DNA of 64,000 bases from Bacillus sp. (in: firmicutes) (GTDB taxonomy: Bacteria > Bacillota > Clostridia > Lachnospirales > Lachnospiraceae): positions 1 through 64,000 of the forward strand of contig JAMPCN010000002.1 of NCBI GenBank assembly GCA_023666125.1, written 5' to 3'. Position numbers and translations under genes: made by a program. Positions 25,428 to 33,694 of this stretch are shown here, in pieces. Under the pieces are notes generated by a model. The model ran no database searches. It was not told the DNA's origin and was given only the letters and a program-made list of their open reading frames with translations. The first letter of the stretch is position 1. The number at the start of each line of letters is the position of its first letter.

Positions 25428-26543
25428 TTATGATAATCTCCCATATAGATAAAACTGCTCATACCACTTTGCCTGCGCTTTTACGTCAAATCCGGCCGCG
25501 GCAATCTGTTCATATCTGCTTTTTCTTTCATAGCTATCGTGGCTCAATACATACTGCGCCCATTTTTCCGGCGCTTCTTCAATGCTGTACGCCGTCACTA
25601 AATCCGTTATCTTCACTTCCCCGGCAATCGTATCTGAGATAAGACAGTGAAGCCCCGCGCTCTGCGCCTCCACCACCGTTCCGGGAAGCCCCTCAAACCG
25701 TGATGGGAACAGGAAAAAATCCATAGCCTGATAATATTTCCACACCTCGCCCCGATTGCCCGCGAAAATTACATTATCTGCAATATCAAGCGCGGCGGCT
25801 CTTTCTTTCATCTCCTCCATGCGCTCTCCTTCCCCTAACAAAAGCAGCACAGCGTCTTTTCTCTGCTCTACTATCTTTTGGAAAACGGACAGCAGATATT
25901 CATGATTTTTGGCATAATGAAATCTTCCCACATGCCCGATGACAAATTTATCTTCTAAAGAAAATTCCTTGCGCACACAGCTCCGCACTTCTTCGTCATA
26001 AGTAAAAAGCTTCGCGTCAATCGCATTTGGCACGATAACGACTTTTCCGCTTTGGGCATTTTTCCTGCCAAACACCGCCTCCGCCGCGGACATGGAACAG
26101 GCAAACATATAATCGCATTTTTTAGGCAGCGTACTCCGGAGAATACGGGTAGCTGTTCCCTTAATACCCTTATCGACCCCCGCGCTTCTTGCGTGTGCCA
26201 CCGTCACCGACACGCCGTATTTTTTCGCAATCGGCAGATAGATGGACGCCGTGCTGGTCATGTGTCCACATACAACTGCATACTCCTGATGTGTGCTGAA
26301 AAACTCCCGCAGCGCTTTCCGGTAAGCCGCTATATTATATAATTTAAAACGGGGAACACGGTACACCCGTCCTCCCAGCATTTCTATCTCTTCTTCATAA
26401 TATCCTTTTTTCGTCTGATGGATTAAAAAATCAAACTGCACTTTTTCTCTGTCAATATGGCGGTATACATCCATAATACGGCTCTCCGCGCCGCCAAGTC
26501 CGACGCCGCCAAGGACGTGCAGTATGCGTATCGGTTCTGTCAT
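25428..26543 (-). CDS. Glycosyltransferase family 4 (EpsF-like)
   Basis: A GT-B enzyme of 371 residues with RILHVLGGVGLGGAESRIMD at the N-terminus, HVGRFHYAKNHEY in the donor half and the acidic pair in FEGLPGTVVEAQSAG. The opening matches the EpsF-type subgroup of exopolysaccharide GT4 enzymes. It is immediately followed by the membrane protein gene at 23958 with no spacer. It is a cytosolic retaining glycosyltransferase; sugar unknown. Confidence 0.87.
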   Translation of the reverse strand: MTEPIRILHVLGGVGLGGAESRIMDVYRHIDREKVQFDFLIHQTKKGYYEEEIEMLGGRVYRVPRFKLYNIAAYRKALREFFSTHQEYAVVCGHMTSTASIYLPIAKKYGVSVTVAHARSAGVDKGIKGTATRILRSTLPKKCDYMFACSMSAAEAVFGRKNAQSGKVVIVPNAIDAKLFTYDEEVRSCVRKEFSLEDKFVIGHVGRFHYAKNHEYLLSVFQKIVEQRKDAVLLLLGEGERMEEMKERAAALDIADNVIFAGNRGEVWKYYQAMDFFLFPSRFEGLPGTVVEAQSAGLHCLISDTIAGEVKITDLVTAYSIEEAPEKWAQYVLSHDSYERKSRYEQIAAAGFDVKAQAKWYEQFYLYGRLS

Positions 26544-26597
26544 AATCCTCTCCCGTTTCCTATCATCAGGAATTTACCTGTCATGGCGTTTTGTCTT

Positions 26598-27341
26598 TTA
26601 GCTTTTTATATTAACCAGCGTACATTTCACCTTAGCCAGCAGATATTCTCCCATTCTGCCGAATATATTCCTTTTTACGGGTTCTATTTCCAGATATTCC
26701 GAATAGGAAATCATATGCTTTCCATAGTCCGCAAAAATCCGCTCATACCGCTTCTTATCCTCTTCGGTAACGGTATTCGCATGGATTACCATGGTCGTTA
26801 CGCCGCTTTTTGCTTTCAGGCTCCCGGCAAAACGAAAGGAAATCGGATAGAACGTAAGCCCGTATTCCTGATAAGGCTTTTTTCCGAAACCGTCGGTTAT
26901 TTTTGTAAAGCCAAGCTCTCGTAACGTTCTTAATGTATTCTTATCATAGGAATGCGCTGGCGCCATAAAGATATCCGTTTCAATTCCCTGTTCTCTTAAC
27001 TTCTCTTTTCCATAGGCAAGCATCTCTTTTTGCTTTTCATAGGGAACGCCCGCAAACTCTGAATACGCATTCAAAGGAAAAAGACCACCGCACTTTGTTG
27101 TATAAACATGGTAACAGCCGTGCATGGCAAGGCAGTATCCCTCTTTTTGCAGCGTCCGCATATATTCATAAAAATCTCCATGCGCCTTTTCACATCGCAA
27201 TTTGGAATCCCTGTTGTCCGGCACAATACCGAGTAACGGCGCAATCCCTGCTTTCTGGAACAACTGTCTGAAAAACAAAAAATTTTCCCAGTTCATATCC
27301 GGCGTAATATCATCCATCCGAACCGCAATTTTCATACTCAT
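26598..27341 (-). CDS. DUF2334-type polysaccharide deacetylase-like protein
   Basis: This 247-residue protein has the NodB-related metal motif parts: RMDDI (Asp10-Asp11), AMHGCYH (His74, His78) and APAHSYD (127-133). That is the DUF2334 pattern (D-D...HGxxH...PAH). No signal peptide is present, so it probably acts in the cytosol on a nucleotide- or lipid-linked amino sugar. The start at 27341 has GGAG nine bases upstream. It is distinct from the deacetylase-like protein at 8169, and more likely to be catalytically intact because all three motif blocks are visible. Confidence 0.8.
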   Translation of the reverse strand: MSMKIAVRMDDITPDMNWENFLFFRQLFQKAGIAPLLGIVPDNRDSKLRCEKAHGDFYEYMRTLQKEGYCLAMHGCYHVYTTKCGGLFPLNAYSEFAGVPYEKQKEMLAYGKEKLREQGIETDIFMAPAHSYDKNTLRTLRELGFTKITDGFGKKPYQEYGLTFYPISFRFAGSLKAKSGVTTMVIHANTVTEEDKKRYERIFADYGKHMISYSEYLEIEPVKRNIFGRMGEYLLAKVKCTLVNIKS

Positions 27342-27378
27342 TCTATTTGTCTCCAATCCCGCAGGCGGCTTTTACGCT

Positions 27379-28695
27379 CTACAGTCTCCAATATTGATAA
27401 TCGGATGTCGTATATTCCTCTTTATCCAATATGCCTTTGATATCCACCAGTACTTTCTTTGCGTTTTCTTTCTTATAAAAATCACTGATTGCCGCCTTAT
27501 TTAACTTCTTAAATTCATCATGGGCAACCGCAATCACAACGGCATCCATATTTTTTACGTCGCTTAGTGAACCGAATGTAATACCATATAAGCGGTTTGC
27601 CTCGTCCGCGTCCGCCGCCGGGTCTATCACAAGCGGACGAATGCCATATTCGCCCAATTCATTGTAAATATCAATAACTTTCGTATTTCTGGTATCCGGG
27701 CAGTTTTCCTTAAATGTAAAACCTAAAATCGCCACTTTCGCTGTCTTTACCGGAATATCCGCCTTAATCAGATTCTTGACAAGACTTTCCGCCACATATT
27801 TACCCATCTCGTCATTGATACGTCTGCCCGATAAAATAATTCTGGAATGATATCCCAGTTCATCAGATTTATAGGTCAGATAATACGGGTCTACGCCGAT
27901 ACAATGACCGCCGACAAGTCCCGGCCTAAAGGGAAGAAAATTCCATTTCGTTCCCGCCGCATTTAAAACCGCCTGCGTATCAATGTCCATCTTGTGGAAA
28001 ATAATGGAAAGTTCATTCATAAAAGCAATATTGATATCTCTCTGGCTGTTCTCGATAACTTTTGCCGCTTCCGCCACCTTGATGGATTCCGCACGGTAAA
28101 CGCCCGCATCCACTACCAGTTCATATATTTTCGCCACCGTATCCAATGTTTCCGCATCCATACCCGATACAATCTTGGTAATGGTCTCTAAACGATGCAC
28201 CTTATCACCCGGATTGATACGCTCCGGCGAATAGCCGATTTTAAAATCAACGCCGCACTTTAACCCGGATTCTTTCTCCAAAATCGGCACACAGATATCC
28301 TCCGTAACGCCCGGATATACCGTTGACTCATACACGACAACGGAGCCTTTCGTCAGATTCTGCCCTAAGATGCGGCTTGCTCCCTCCACCGGCGACAAAT
28401 CCGGCGTATGGTCGCTTTTTACCGGCGTCGGAACCGCCACAATATGAAACTTCGCCTCTTTTAATTTAGAAGCGTCGGCGGTAAACTCTACGGTAGTATT
28501 TTTTATCACTTCATTGCCGACCTCATTCGTCGGGTCGATGCCTTTTTTATACAATCCGATTTTGGCTTCATTTAAATCGAATCCCACTACTTTAATCTTT
28601 TTGGCAAACGCTACCGCTATCGGCATTCCGACATAGCCAAGCCCTACCAGTGAAATTTTTTCTTCGCCTTTTACTATCTTTTCATATAAGTCCAT
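27379..28695 (-). CDS. UDP-N-acetylhexosamine 6-dehydrogenase (TviB/WbpO-like)
   Basis: A UDP-glucose/GDP-mannose dehydrogenase family protein of 438 residues, with GLGYVGMP (18-25) for NAD and the catalytic Cys265 in GGHCIGVDPYY. The GRRINDEMG region and NCPDTRNTKV block are typical of the TviB/WbpO group that oxidises UDP-GlcNAc or UDP-GalNAc to the uronic acid. The start at 28695 has AAAGGAG and GGGAG upstream. With the epimerase at 21858 it would provide UDP-GalNAcA, a possible substrate for the AsnB-like amidotransferases. Confidence 0.9.
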   Translation of the reverse strand: MDLYEKIVKGEEKISLVGLGYVGMPIAVAFAKKIKVVGFDLNEAKIGLYKKGIDPTNEVGNEVIKNTTVEFTADASKLKEAKFHIVAVPTPVKSDHTPDLSPVEGASRILGQNLTKGSVVVYESTVYPGVTEDICVPILEKESGLKCGVDFKIGYSPERINPGDKVHRLETITKIVSGMDAETLDTVAKIYELVVDAGVYRAESIKVAEAAKVIENSQRDINIAFMNELSIIFHKMDIDTQAVLNAAGTKWNFLPFRPGLVGGHCIGVDPYYLTYKSDELGYHSRIILSGRRINDEMGKYVAESLVKNLIKADIPVKTAKVAILGFTFKENCPDTRNTKVIDIYNELGEYGIRPLVIDPAADADEANRLYGITFGSLSDVKNMDAVVIAVAHDEFKKLNKAAISDFYKKENAKKVLVDIKGILDKEEYTTSDYQYWRL

Positions 28696-28732
28696 TTTAT
28701 CTCCCGCTCCTTTTGTGATATTCTTTTTTCTC

Positions 28733-29821
28733 TTATTTATCATCAAGAATACGATGCACTTCATCCATATATGCCGCTGTTACCAGCTTTCTGTCAAATT
28801 CCCGCTCCATTTTCTGTCTGGCGGCGCGCCCCATTTCGGCACGTTCTTCATAAGACAGGGCAAGGAACTTCTTCATTGCCAAAACCAGTTCTTCCGTATT
28901 ACCGGGAGTAAATCCAAAACCTGTCCTGCCCTCTTCAAACGCCTCCATACAGCCGCTGATATTCGACGCAATCGCAGGTCTTCCCGTCGCCGCCGCTTCA
29001 ATTAAGGCATTGGACATTCCCTCGTGGAAAGAAGCTACCACAACCGCGCTTGCATCCGCCAGATAGGAATGAACCTCCGTATGAAAGCCAAGCTGGCGGA
29101 TAACGCCTTCTTTTTCCAGCTCTTCCAGCGTTTCCTGATAGTCCTCGTCACAATACCCCAGAATATCGAAAAACACGGTATCGCTATGTAACTGTTTCGC
29201 CGCGCCTAAAAACTCCAGAATCCCGCGCTCTTTCATGACGCGCCCCACAAAGAGGAAATGCGTCTCCTCCCTCTTAGGATATTCTTCATAAACGTGATGC
29301 TTTAAGCTGACGCCGGAACCCATAACCAATCTGTCGAAACGTCCAACAATGCCAAACTTTTTAAAAATATTTCTGTTTTCTGCATTCTGAAAAAAAACAC
29401 AGGCTGCTTTCTTCATCCCGGCGCGGTACATATGAATAATCAACTGTAAAAAAAGTCCTTTTTTGTCAAACGCGCCGCCGAGTCCTGTAATCGTCGTAAT
29501 ATAGGGAATTTTCATTCTTCCGGCGCAAAAACCGCCGTAAATATTCGGTTTAATGGTATAGGTAATAACCAAATCCGGCTGTAATTCTTTCATCATGTTA
29601 TGATAAGCCTGATACAGTTTCAAATCTTCTATCGGATTGATGCCCCGACGGTTAATCGGGGTATGAATCACCTGACAGCCTTCTTCCAGCAATTCCTTTA
29701 TTTTCACATCATCCGGCGCACTGACGAAAACCTCGTTATCCTTTAAAAGCGCCTCTACAAATTCATTCCGAAAATCGTAGAGTCCGCCGGAAGAATTAAT
29801 TAAAATCAATACTCTGCTCAT
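28733..29821 (-). CDS. Glycosyltransferase family 4 (PglA/CapM-like)
   Basis: A GT-B enzyme of 362 residues with VLILINSSGGLYDFRNEF at the N-terminus, the ITGLGGAF motif, and the E-x7-E pair in FHEGMSNALIEAAATG. This set is typical of PglA/CapM-like enzymes, which add the second sugar (GalNAc-type) to an undecaprenyl-diphosphate amino-deoxy-sugar. The PglC, PglE and PglF homologues are just upstream, which fits. Start choice is uncertain between 29821 and an ATG 12 bases earlier that touches its ribosome site; I prefer 29821. Confidence 0.86.
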   Translation of the reverse strand: MSRVLILINSSGGLYDFRNEFVEALLKDNEVFVSAPDDVKIKELLEEGCQVIHTPINRRGINPIEDLKLYQAYHNMMKELQPDLVITYTIKPNIYGGFCAGRMKIPYITTITGLGGAFDKKGLFLQLIIHMYRAGMKKAACVFFQNAENRNIFKKFGIVGRFDRLVMGSGVSLKHHVYEEYPKREETHFLFVGRVMKERGILEFLGAAKQLHSDTVFFDILGYCDEDYQETLEELEKEGVIRQLGFHTEVHSYLADASAVVVASFHEGMSNALIEAAATGRPAIASNISGCMEAFEEGRTGFGFTPGNTEELVLAMKKFLALSYEERAEMGRAARQKMEREFDRKLVTAAYMDEVHRILDDK

Positions 29822-29852
29822 TGCTGCAACCATGCCTCTTTCTTCGTCTGCA

Positions 29853-30836
29853 TTACGGAACAATCCGCACGCCGTTCATGTCCTCTATCGCAATCTCATT
29901 ATACTTCATCATACAGATATATTCCATATAATTTCCAATAGTCTTTTCATTCTCCCTGCCCGCCAGGTTATTAAGAACCTGTTTCGGCATATTGACGCCG
30001 CAGGCATAAGCATGTGGATAGCCGCCTCCAAACCGGGGATTGACCTCCGAAAGATAATAAGCCCCGCCGATATCAAAAATATCAATATCTATCATCCCGC
30101 GGAAGCCGCACTTTTCCACAAAATTCTCTAACATGGCAAATAGTTTTTCATCTTTAAACGATACCGACTTATCCGTTTCTCCGGCGCGCATCTTGATTTT
30201 CTTTTTGACAAAGATGGAGGTGCATTTTCCCGATATCATATCGATATAGACGTCCGCGCCGTATTCCTGCCCATCCATATATTCCTGAATCATCAAATCG
30301 TCATAGAGGGTAAATAAAAGCTCTATCTCTTCTTTGCTGTTTACTTTATTGATATTGATGCTGGCGCTTCCCTTTACCGGCTTTACAAAAACGGGATAGG
30401 ATATCTCTCCTCTTTCCACCGCCTGATAAAATTTCTCTTTCTCTACATAACATTTTCCGGTTGGAATCTGCATCCTACACAGCATCTGATACATCTTATA
30501 TTTATCGAAACAGGTCTCCACCAAATCATAGGGCGAAATAATCGGCGTTGCTCCAATTTCCAAAAACCTGTCTTTTTCTTTCGCTAACATACTCAGTTCC
30601 GGGTCTATCAGGGAAAAAACGCCGTCTATCTTTTCTTTCCTGCAGATATCCAGAATATGCTCCAAATACCCCGGCGCCGTAATGCGTGGAACGAGATAGA
30701 ATTTGTCTGCGTCATAAACCGCAGGCGCTAAGTTACTACAGTCCGTCGCGACTACTTTACCGTCTGCTCCCAATTCTTTCTTAAAATACTGCACGATTTT
30801 ATTTCTGGTTCCCGCGCTCAATATCAAAATATTCAT
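29853..30836 (-). CDS. ATP-grasp ligase, copy 1
   Basis: This 327-residue carbamoyl-phosphate-synthase-like ATP-grasp protein begins with a pre-ATP-grasp Rossmann domain (MNILILSAGTRNKI) and has FVKPVKGSASIN for ATP binding and SEVNPRFGGGYPHAYACG for Mg2+/ATP. The start at 30836 (AAAGG 11 nt upstream) is supported by the second copy at 54425, which begins identically. Such enzymes join a carboxylate to an amine through an acyl phosphate. It follows a PLP enzyme gene, as does copy 2. I infer amino-acid or amide attachment to a sugar; the substrates are not known. Confidence 0.85.
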   Translation of the reverse strand: MNILILSAGTRNKIVQYFKKELGADGKVVATDCSNLAPAVYDADKFYLVPRITAPGYLEHILDICRKEKIDGVFSLIDPELSMLAKEKDRFLEIGATPIISPYDLVETCFDKYKMYQMLCRMQIPTGKCYVEKEKFYQAVERGEISYPVFVKPVKGSASININKVNSKEEIELLFTLYDDLMIQEYMDGQEYGADVYIDMISGKCTSIFVKKKIKMRAGETDKSVSFKDEKLFAMLENFVEKCGFRGMIDIDIFDIGGAYYLSEVNPRFGGGYPHAYACGVNMPKQVLNNLAGRENEKTIGNYMEYICMMKYNEIAIEDMNGVRIVP

Positions 30837-30886
30837 TGAAACACCAGCCTTTCTGCTTTTTGCCCCATAAACTCTTGCACACAATA

Positions 30887-31840
30887 TCACGATTCTGCCA
30901 GCTTATCAAAAAAGAGAGGTCCGCCGCCCGTATGAATGAAAAGAATTTTCTTATTTTTGATATTTTGGCCGTTTATATAAGCAAGCATACCGCAAAATGC
31001 TTTCCCGACATAGGTTGTGTCCATCGGAATACCCTCGCGGCTCATTACAAAGGCAATCGTCTCTTCCACCTTCGGCGTATAGTTACCATATCCCCCGCAC
31101 CGATAAGCATCCGTGAAGATAAGCGCATCCTCCGTATAAAGCGTTTCAAACTGCTTTCCTAAATATTCTTTTATGCTGTCTTTCACAACAGACCTGCCTC
31201 GTTCTTCTTCTCTGGCAATGCTGATTCCCACAATTTTTCTTTTCTTATCGCCCGCAAGCAGTTTGCCGCACACAAGCCCCGCCTGCGTCGCACCCGTTCC
31301 GGAGGCATGGAAAATATAGTCAAAATAAGTATGGCATTCTTTTTCATAGGCTTCTATTTCCCGATACGCTTTTACATAGGCCTCCGTTCCCGGATTGCCA
31401 TGTCCGCCGCCCGTGATAAAATAGGGGTGTTTTCCCTGTTTTCTATAACTTTCTTTTCTGTTTTCTATTGTCTCCGCGACCTTAGTGACCGGACAGGTCT
31501 CAATCACCGCGCCAAAATTCTGCACCAATCGGGTATTGTTTAATAATGTCCTGTTTTCCTCCGGTGAAATAATATGACAGGCAAGCCCCATAGCCGCCGC
31601 CATATTCGCAATAATGCGGCAGTGATTGGAACTGTTGCTGCCGTACGTCATAATGACATCCATGTCACTTTTTTGGATCTCTCTGTAAAACTCCGCCGCT
31701 TTTCTTGCTTTATTGCCACCAAAACTAAAAGGAATGCTGTCGTCTCTTTTCATAAAAAACAGATTATCCCCATAGCTGTCCGACAATTCCTGTATGCAGG
31801 TTTTTTCCAGTTCTTTTTCAAATAAAGGTATCTGCCTCAT
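30887..31840 (-). CDS. ACC deaminase/D-cysteine desulfhydrase-family PLP enzyme
   Basis: A fold-II PLP protein of 317 residues with FSFGGNKARK (PLP Lys44) and the phosphate loop HASGTGATQAG. Family members act on D-cysteine, 1-aminocyclopropane-1-carboxylate or related amino acids. Its start overlaps the PglC stop (ATGA) and it is followed by the ATP-grasp gene, so it is part of the glycan operon and not a stray metabolic gene. It may supply or modify an amino acid that the ATP-grasp enzyme attaches. The substrate cannot be read from the sequence. Confidence 0.82.
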   Translation of the reverse strand: MRQIPLFEKELEKTCIQELSDSYGDNLFFMKRDDSIPFSFGGNKARKAAEFYREIQKSDMDVIMTYGSNSSNHCRIIANMAAAMGLACHIISPEENRTLLNNTRLVQNFGAVIETCPVTKVAETIENRKESYRKQGKHPYFITGGGHGNPGTEAYVKAYREIEAYEKECHTYFDYIFHASGTGATQAGLVCGKLLAGDKKRKIVGISIAREEERGRSVVKDSIKEYLGKQFETLYTEDALIFTDAYRCGGYGNYTPKVEETIAFVMSREGIPMDTTYVGKAFCGMLAYINGQNIKNKKILFIHTGGGPLFFDKLAES

Positions 31841-32484
31841 TCTGACGCCTCTGCGCTTTCCTGACCCTGTTTCTTTTTACGGTAAATATCAAAATCCTCT
31901 ACCGTCTGTTCCGCGCCGGATAACGTTCCTGAACGCTTTAACACTTTGCCGACCGTCATCATAATAATTTTCATATCCATTACAAAACTGCAATGATTGA
32001 CATACTCCAAATCATAAGAAAACCTGTCCTCCCAGCCTAACGCGTTGCGCCCGTTTACCTGTGCCAGCCCCGTAAGTCCCGGCCTGACGTCATGTCTGTG
32101 TCTTTCGTTTTCCGTATACCACGGCAGATAACGCACCAATAAAGGACGCGGACCGATAATACTCATATCCCCTTTTAAAATATTAAACAGCTCCGGTAAC
32201 TCGTCAAGGCTTGTCGAACGGAGCAGCTTTCCAAATTTGGTAAGTCTTACCTCATCAGGTAACAATTCCCCGTTTTCATCCCTTTTATCCGTCATGGTGC
32301 GGAATTTACAGAGCGTAAAAATTTTCTCGTCTTTACCCGGACGTTCCTGTTTAAATAAAACGGGGCTTCCCAGCTTCACCCTGACTAAAATATACAAAAT
32401 AAGCAGAACCGGACTTAATACAATAATCGCTGTCAGCGAAAGAATGATATCCAGTATTCTTTTTATACATTTCGCATATATCAT
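31837..32484 (-). CDS. Undecaprenyl-phosphate phosphoglycosyltransferase (PglC-like)
   Basis: This 215-residue bacterial sugar transferase has one N-terminal reentrant hydrophobic helix (about 11-34), the catalytic Asp-Glu pair in STSLDELPELF (Asp94, Glu95) and IIGPRPLL (109-116). It is a monotopic PglC/EpsL-size enzyme without the extra membrane domain of WbaP. It starts glycan assembly by moving a sugar-1-phosphate from a UDP-sugar to undecaprenyl phosphate. Its neighbours PglE and PglF make the probable substrate, a UDP-4-amino- or 4-acylamino-trideoxy sugar. Start 32484 is set by AAAGG/AGGG. Confidence 0.92.
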   Translation of the reverse strand: MIYAKCIKRILDIILSLTAIIVLSPVLLILYILVRVKLGSPVLFKQERPGKDEKIFTLCKFRTMTDKRDENGELLPDEVRLTKFGKLLRSTSLDELPELFNILKGDMSIIGPRPLLVRYLPWYTENERHRHDVRPGLTGLAQVNGRNALGWEDRFSYDLEYVNHCSFVMDMKIIMMTVGKVLKRSGTLSGAEQTVEDFDIYRKKKQGQESAEASE

Positions 32485-32530
32485 ACAAATACCCTGCCTT
32501 TCGCTTCCTTTTTCAAACCACGGCGAGCGC

Positions 32531-33664
32531 CTACCTGCCAAAGCGCTTTCTTACAATCCCGATAATCAACTCCATATCTTCCGGCGTATTCTTAATATCG
32601 CTTGGCAGACATAAGCCTCTGGTAAAGATATCGCTGCCGACACTGCTGCCGTCCGCATTATGCGCCATAAAATCATAGTCCGCAAAAACAGGCTGTTCGT
32701 GCATTGGTTTCCAAATCGGTCTGGACTCTATATTTTCTTCTGCCAGCGCATCCATCACCATATCCGGCGTTACGCTGCATCCCTCTGAAATTGTGATACA
32801 GGATAACCAGTTGTTGGCGTCGCCGTCCGGATTTAACGGATTCATGGTAATCTCCGGGATATCGGCAAAAGCCTCTTTGTACTGCTTATAAATCGCTTGT
32901 TTGCGCGCCTTATGTTCCTCCAGATGGATAAGCTGTCCCCTGCCGATACCGGCGGTCACATTGCTCATCCGGTAATTATAGCCTATCTGCGAATGTTGGT
33001 AATGTCTCGCCGGGTCTCTTGCCTGTGTCGCCCAAAAGAGCGCTTTCTTAATCGCCTCTTCATCATCCGACACTAACATGCCGCCGCCGGAAGTCGTAAT
33101 AATCTTATTGCCGTTAAAAGAATAAATACCGAACTTTCCGAAAGTTCCGGTATGTTTTCCCTTATAGGTACTGCTGAGAGATTCCGCCGCATCTTCAATA
33201 AACGGCACGTTATGTTTTTCACAAATCGCCTTCAGTTCGTCAATTTTAGCGGGCGTACCGTACAGATATGCACACAAAACGGCTTTCGGATTGGGATATT
33301 TTTCAAATGCTTTCTCTAAGGCCTGCGGCGACATATTCCAGGTATCGGGTTCCGCATCAATAAAAACAGGCGTTGCCTTTTCATAGACAATCGGATTACA
33401 GGTTGCGGAAAAAGTCAAATCCGATACGAATACGATATCCCCTTCTTTGATATTTAAAAGTTTTAACGCCAGATGGATAGCTGCCGTTCCCGAACTTAAA
33501 CCCGTCGCATATCCCGCTTGCGTATAGTTTACTATTTCATTTTCAAACGCCGTTACATGCGGTCCAAGCGGCGCTATCCAGTTCGTGTCAAACGCCTCTT
33601 TGACAAATTCCCGTTCCTCCTCATGCGTCGTCGGCGACGATAAGTAAATTCTTTTTCTTTCCAT
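32531..33664 (-). CDS. UDP-4-keto-6-deoxy-GlcNAc aminotransferase (PglE-like)
   Basis: A DegT/DnrJ/EryC1/StrS PLP aminotransferase of 377 residues, with EDAAESL (157-163) and the PLP Lys187 in SFNGNKIITTSGGG, the PglE/PglE-like variant of the motif. AGGAGG stands seven bases before the ATG. It takes the 4-keto product of the PglF-like dehydratase encoded just upstream and adds an amino group from glutamate, giving UDP-4-amino-4,6-dideoxy-GlcNAc. No PglD-type acetyltransferase is encoded beside it, which is unusual. Confidence 0.9.
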   Translation of the reverse strand: MERKRIYLSSPTTHEEEREFVKEAFDTNWIAPLGPHVTAFENEIVNYTQAGYATGLSSGTAAIHLALKLLNIKEGDIVFVSDLTFSATCNPIVYEKATPVFIDAEPDTWNMSPQALEKAFEKYPNPKAVLCAYLYGTPAKIDELKAICEKHNVPFIEDAAESLSSTYKGKHTGTFGKFGIYSFNGNKIITTSGGGMLVSDDEEAIKKALFWATQARDPARHYQHSQIGYNYRMSNVTAGIGRGQLIHLEEHKARKQAIYKQYKEAFADIPEITMNPLNPDGDANNWLSCITISEGCSVTPDMVMDALAEENIESRPIWKPMHEQPVFADYDFMAHNADGSSVGSDIFTRGLCLPSDIKNTPEDMELIIGIVRKRFGR

Positions 33665-33694
33665 AAAAAGTCCTCCTCTCAGCCATCTTCACCA

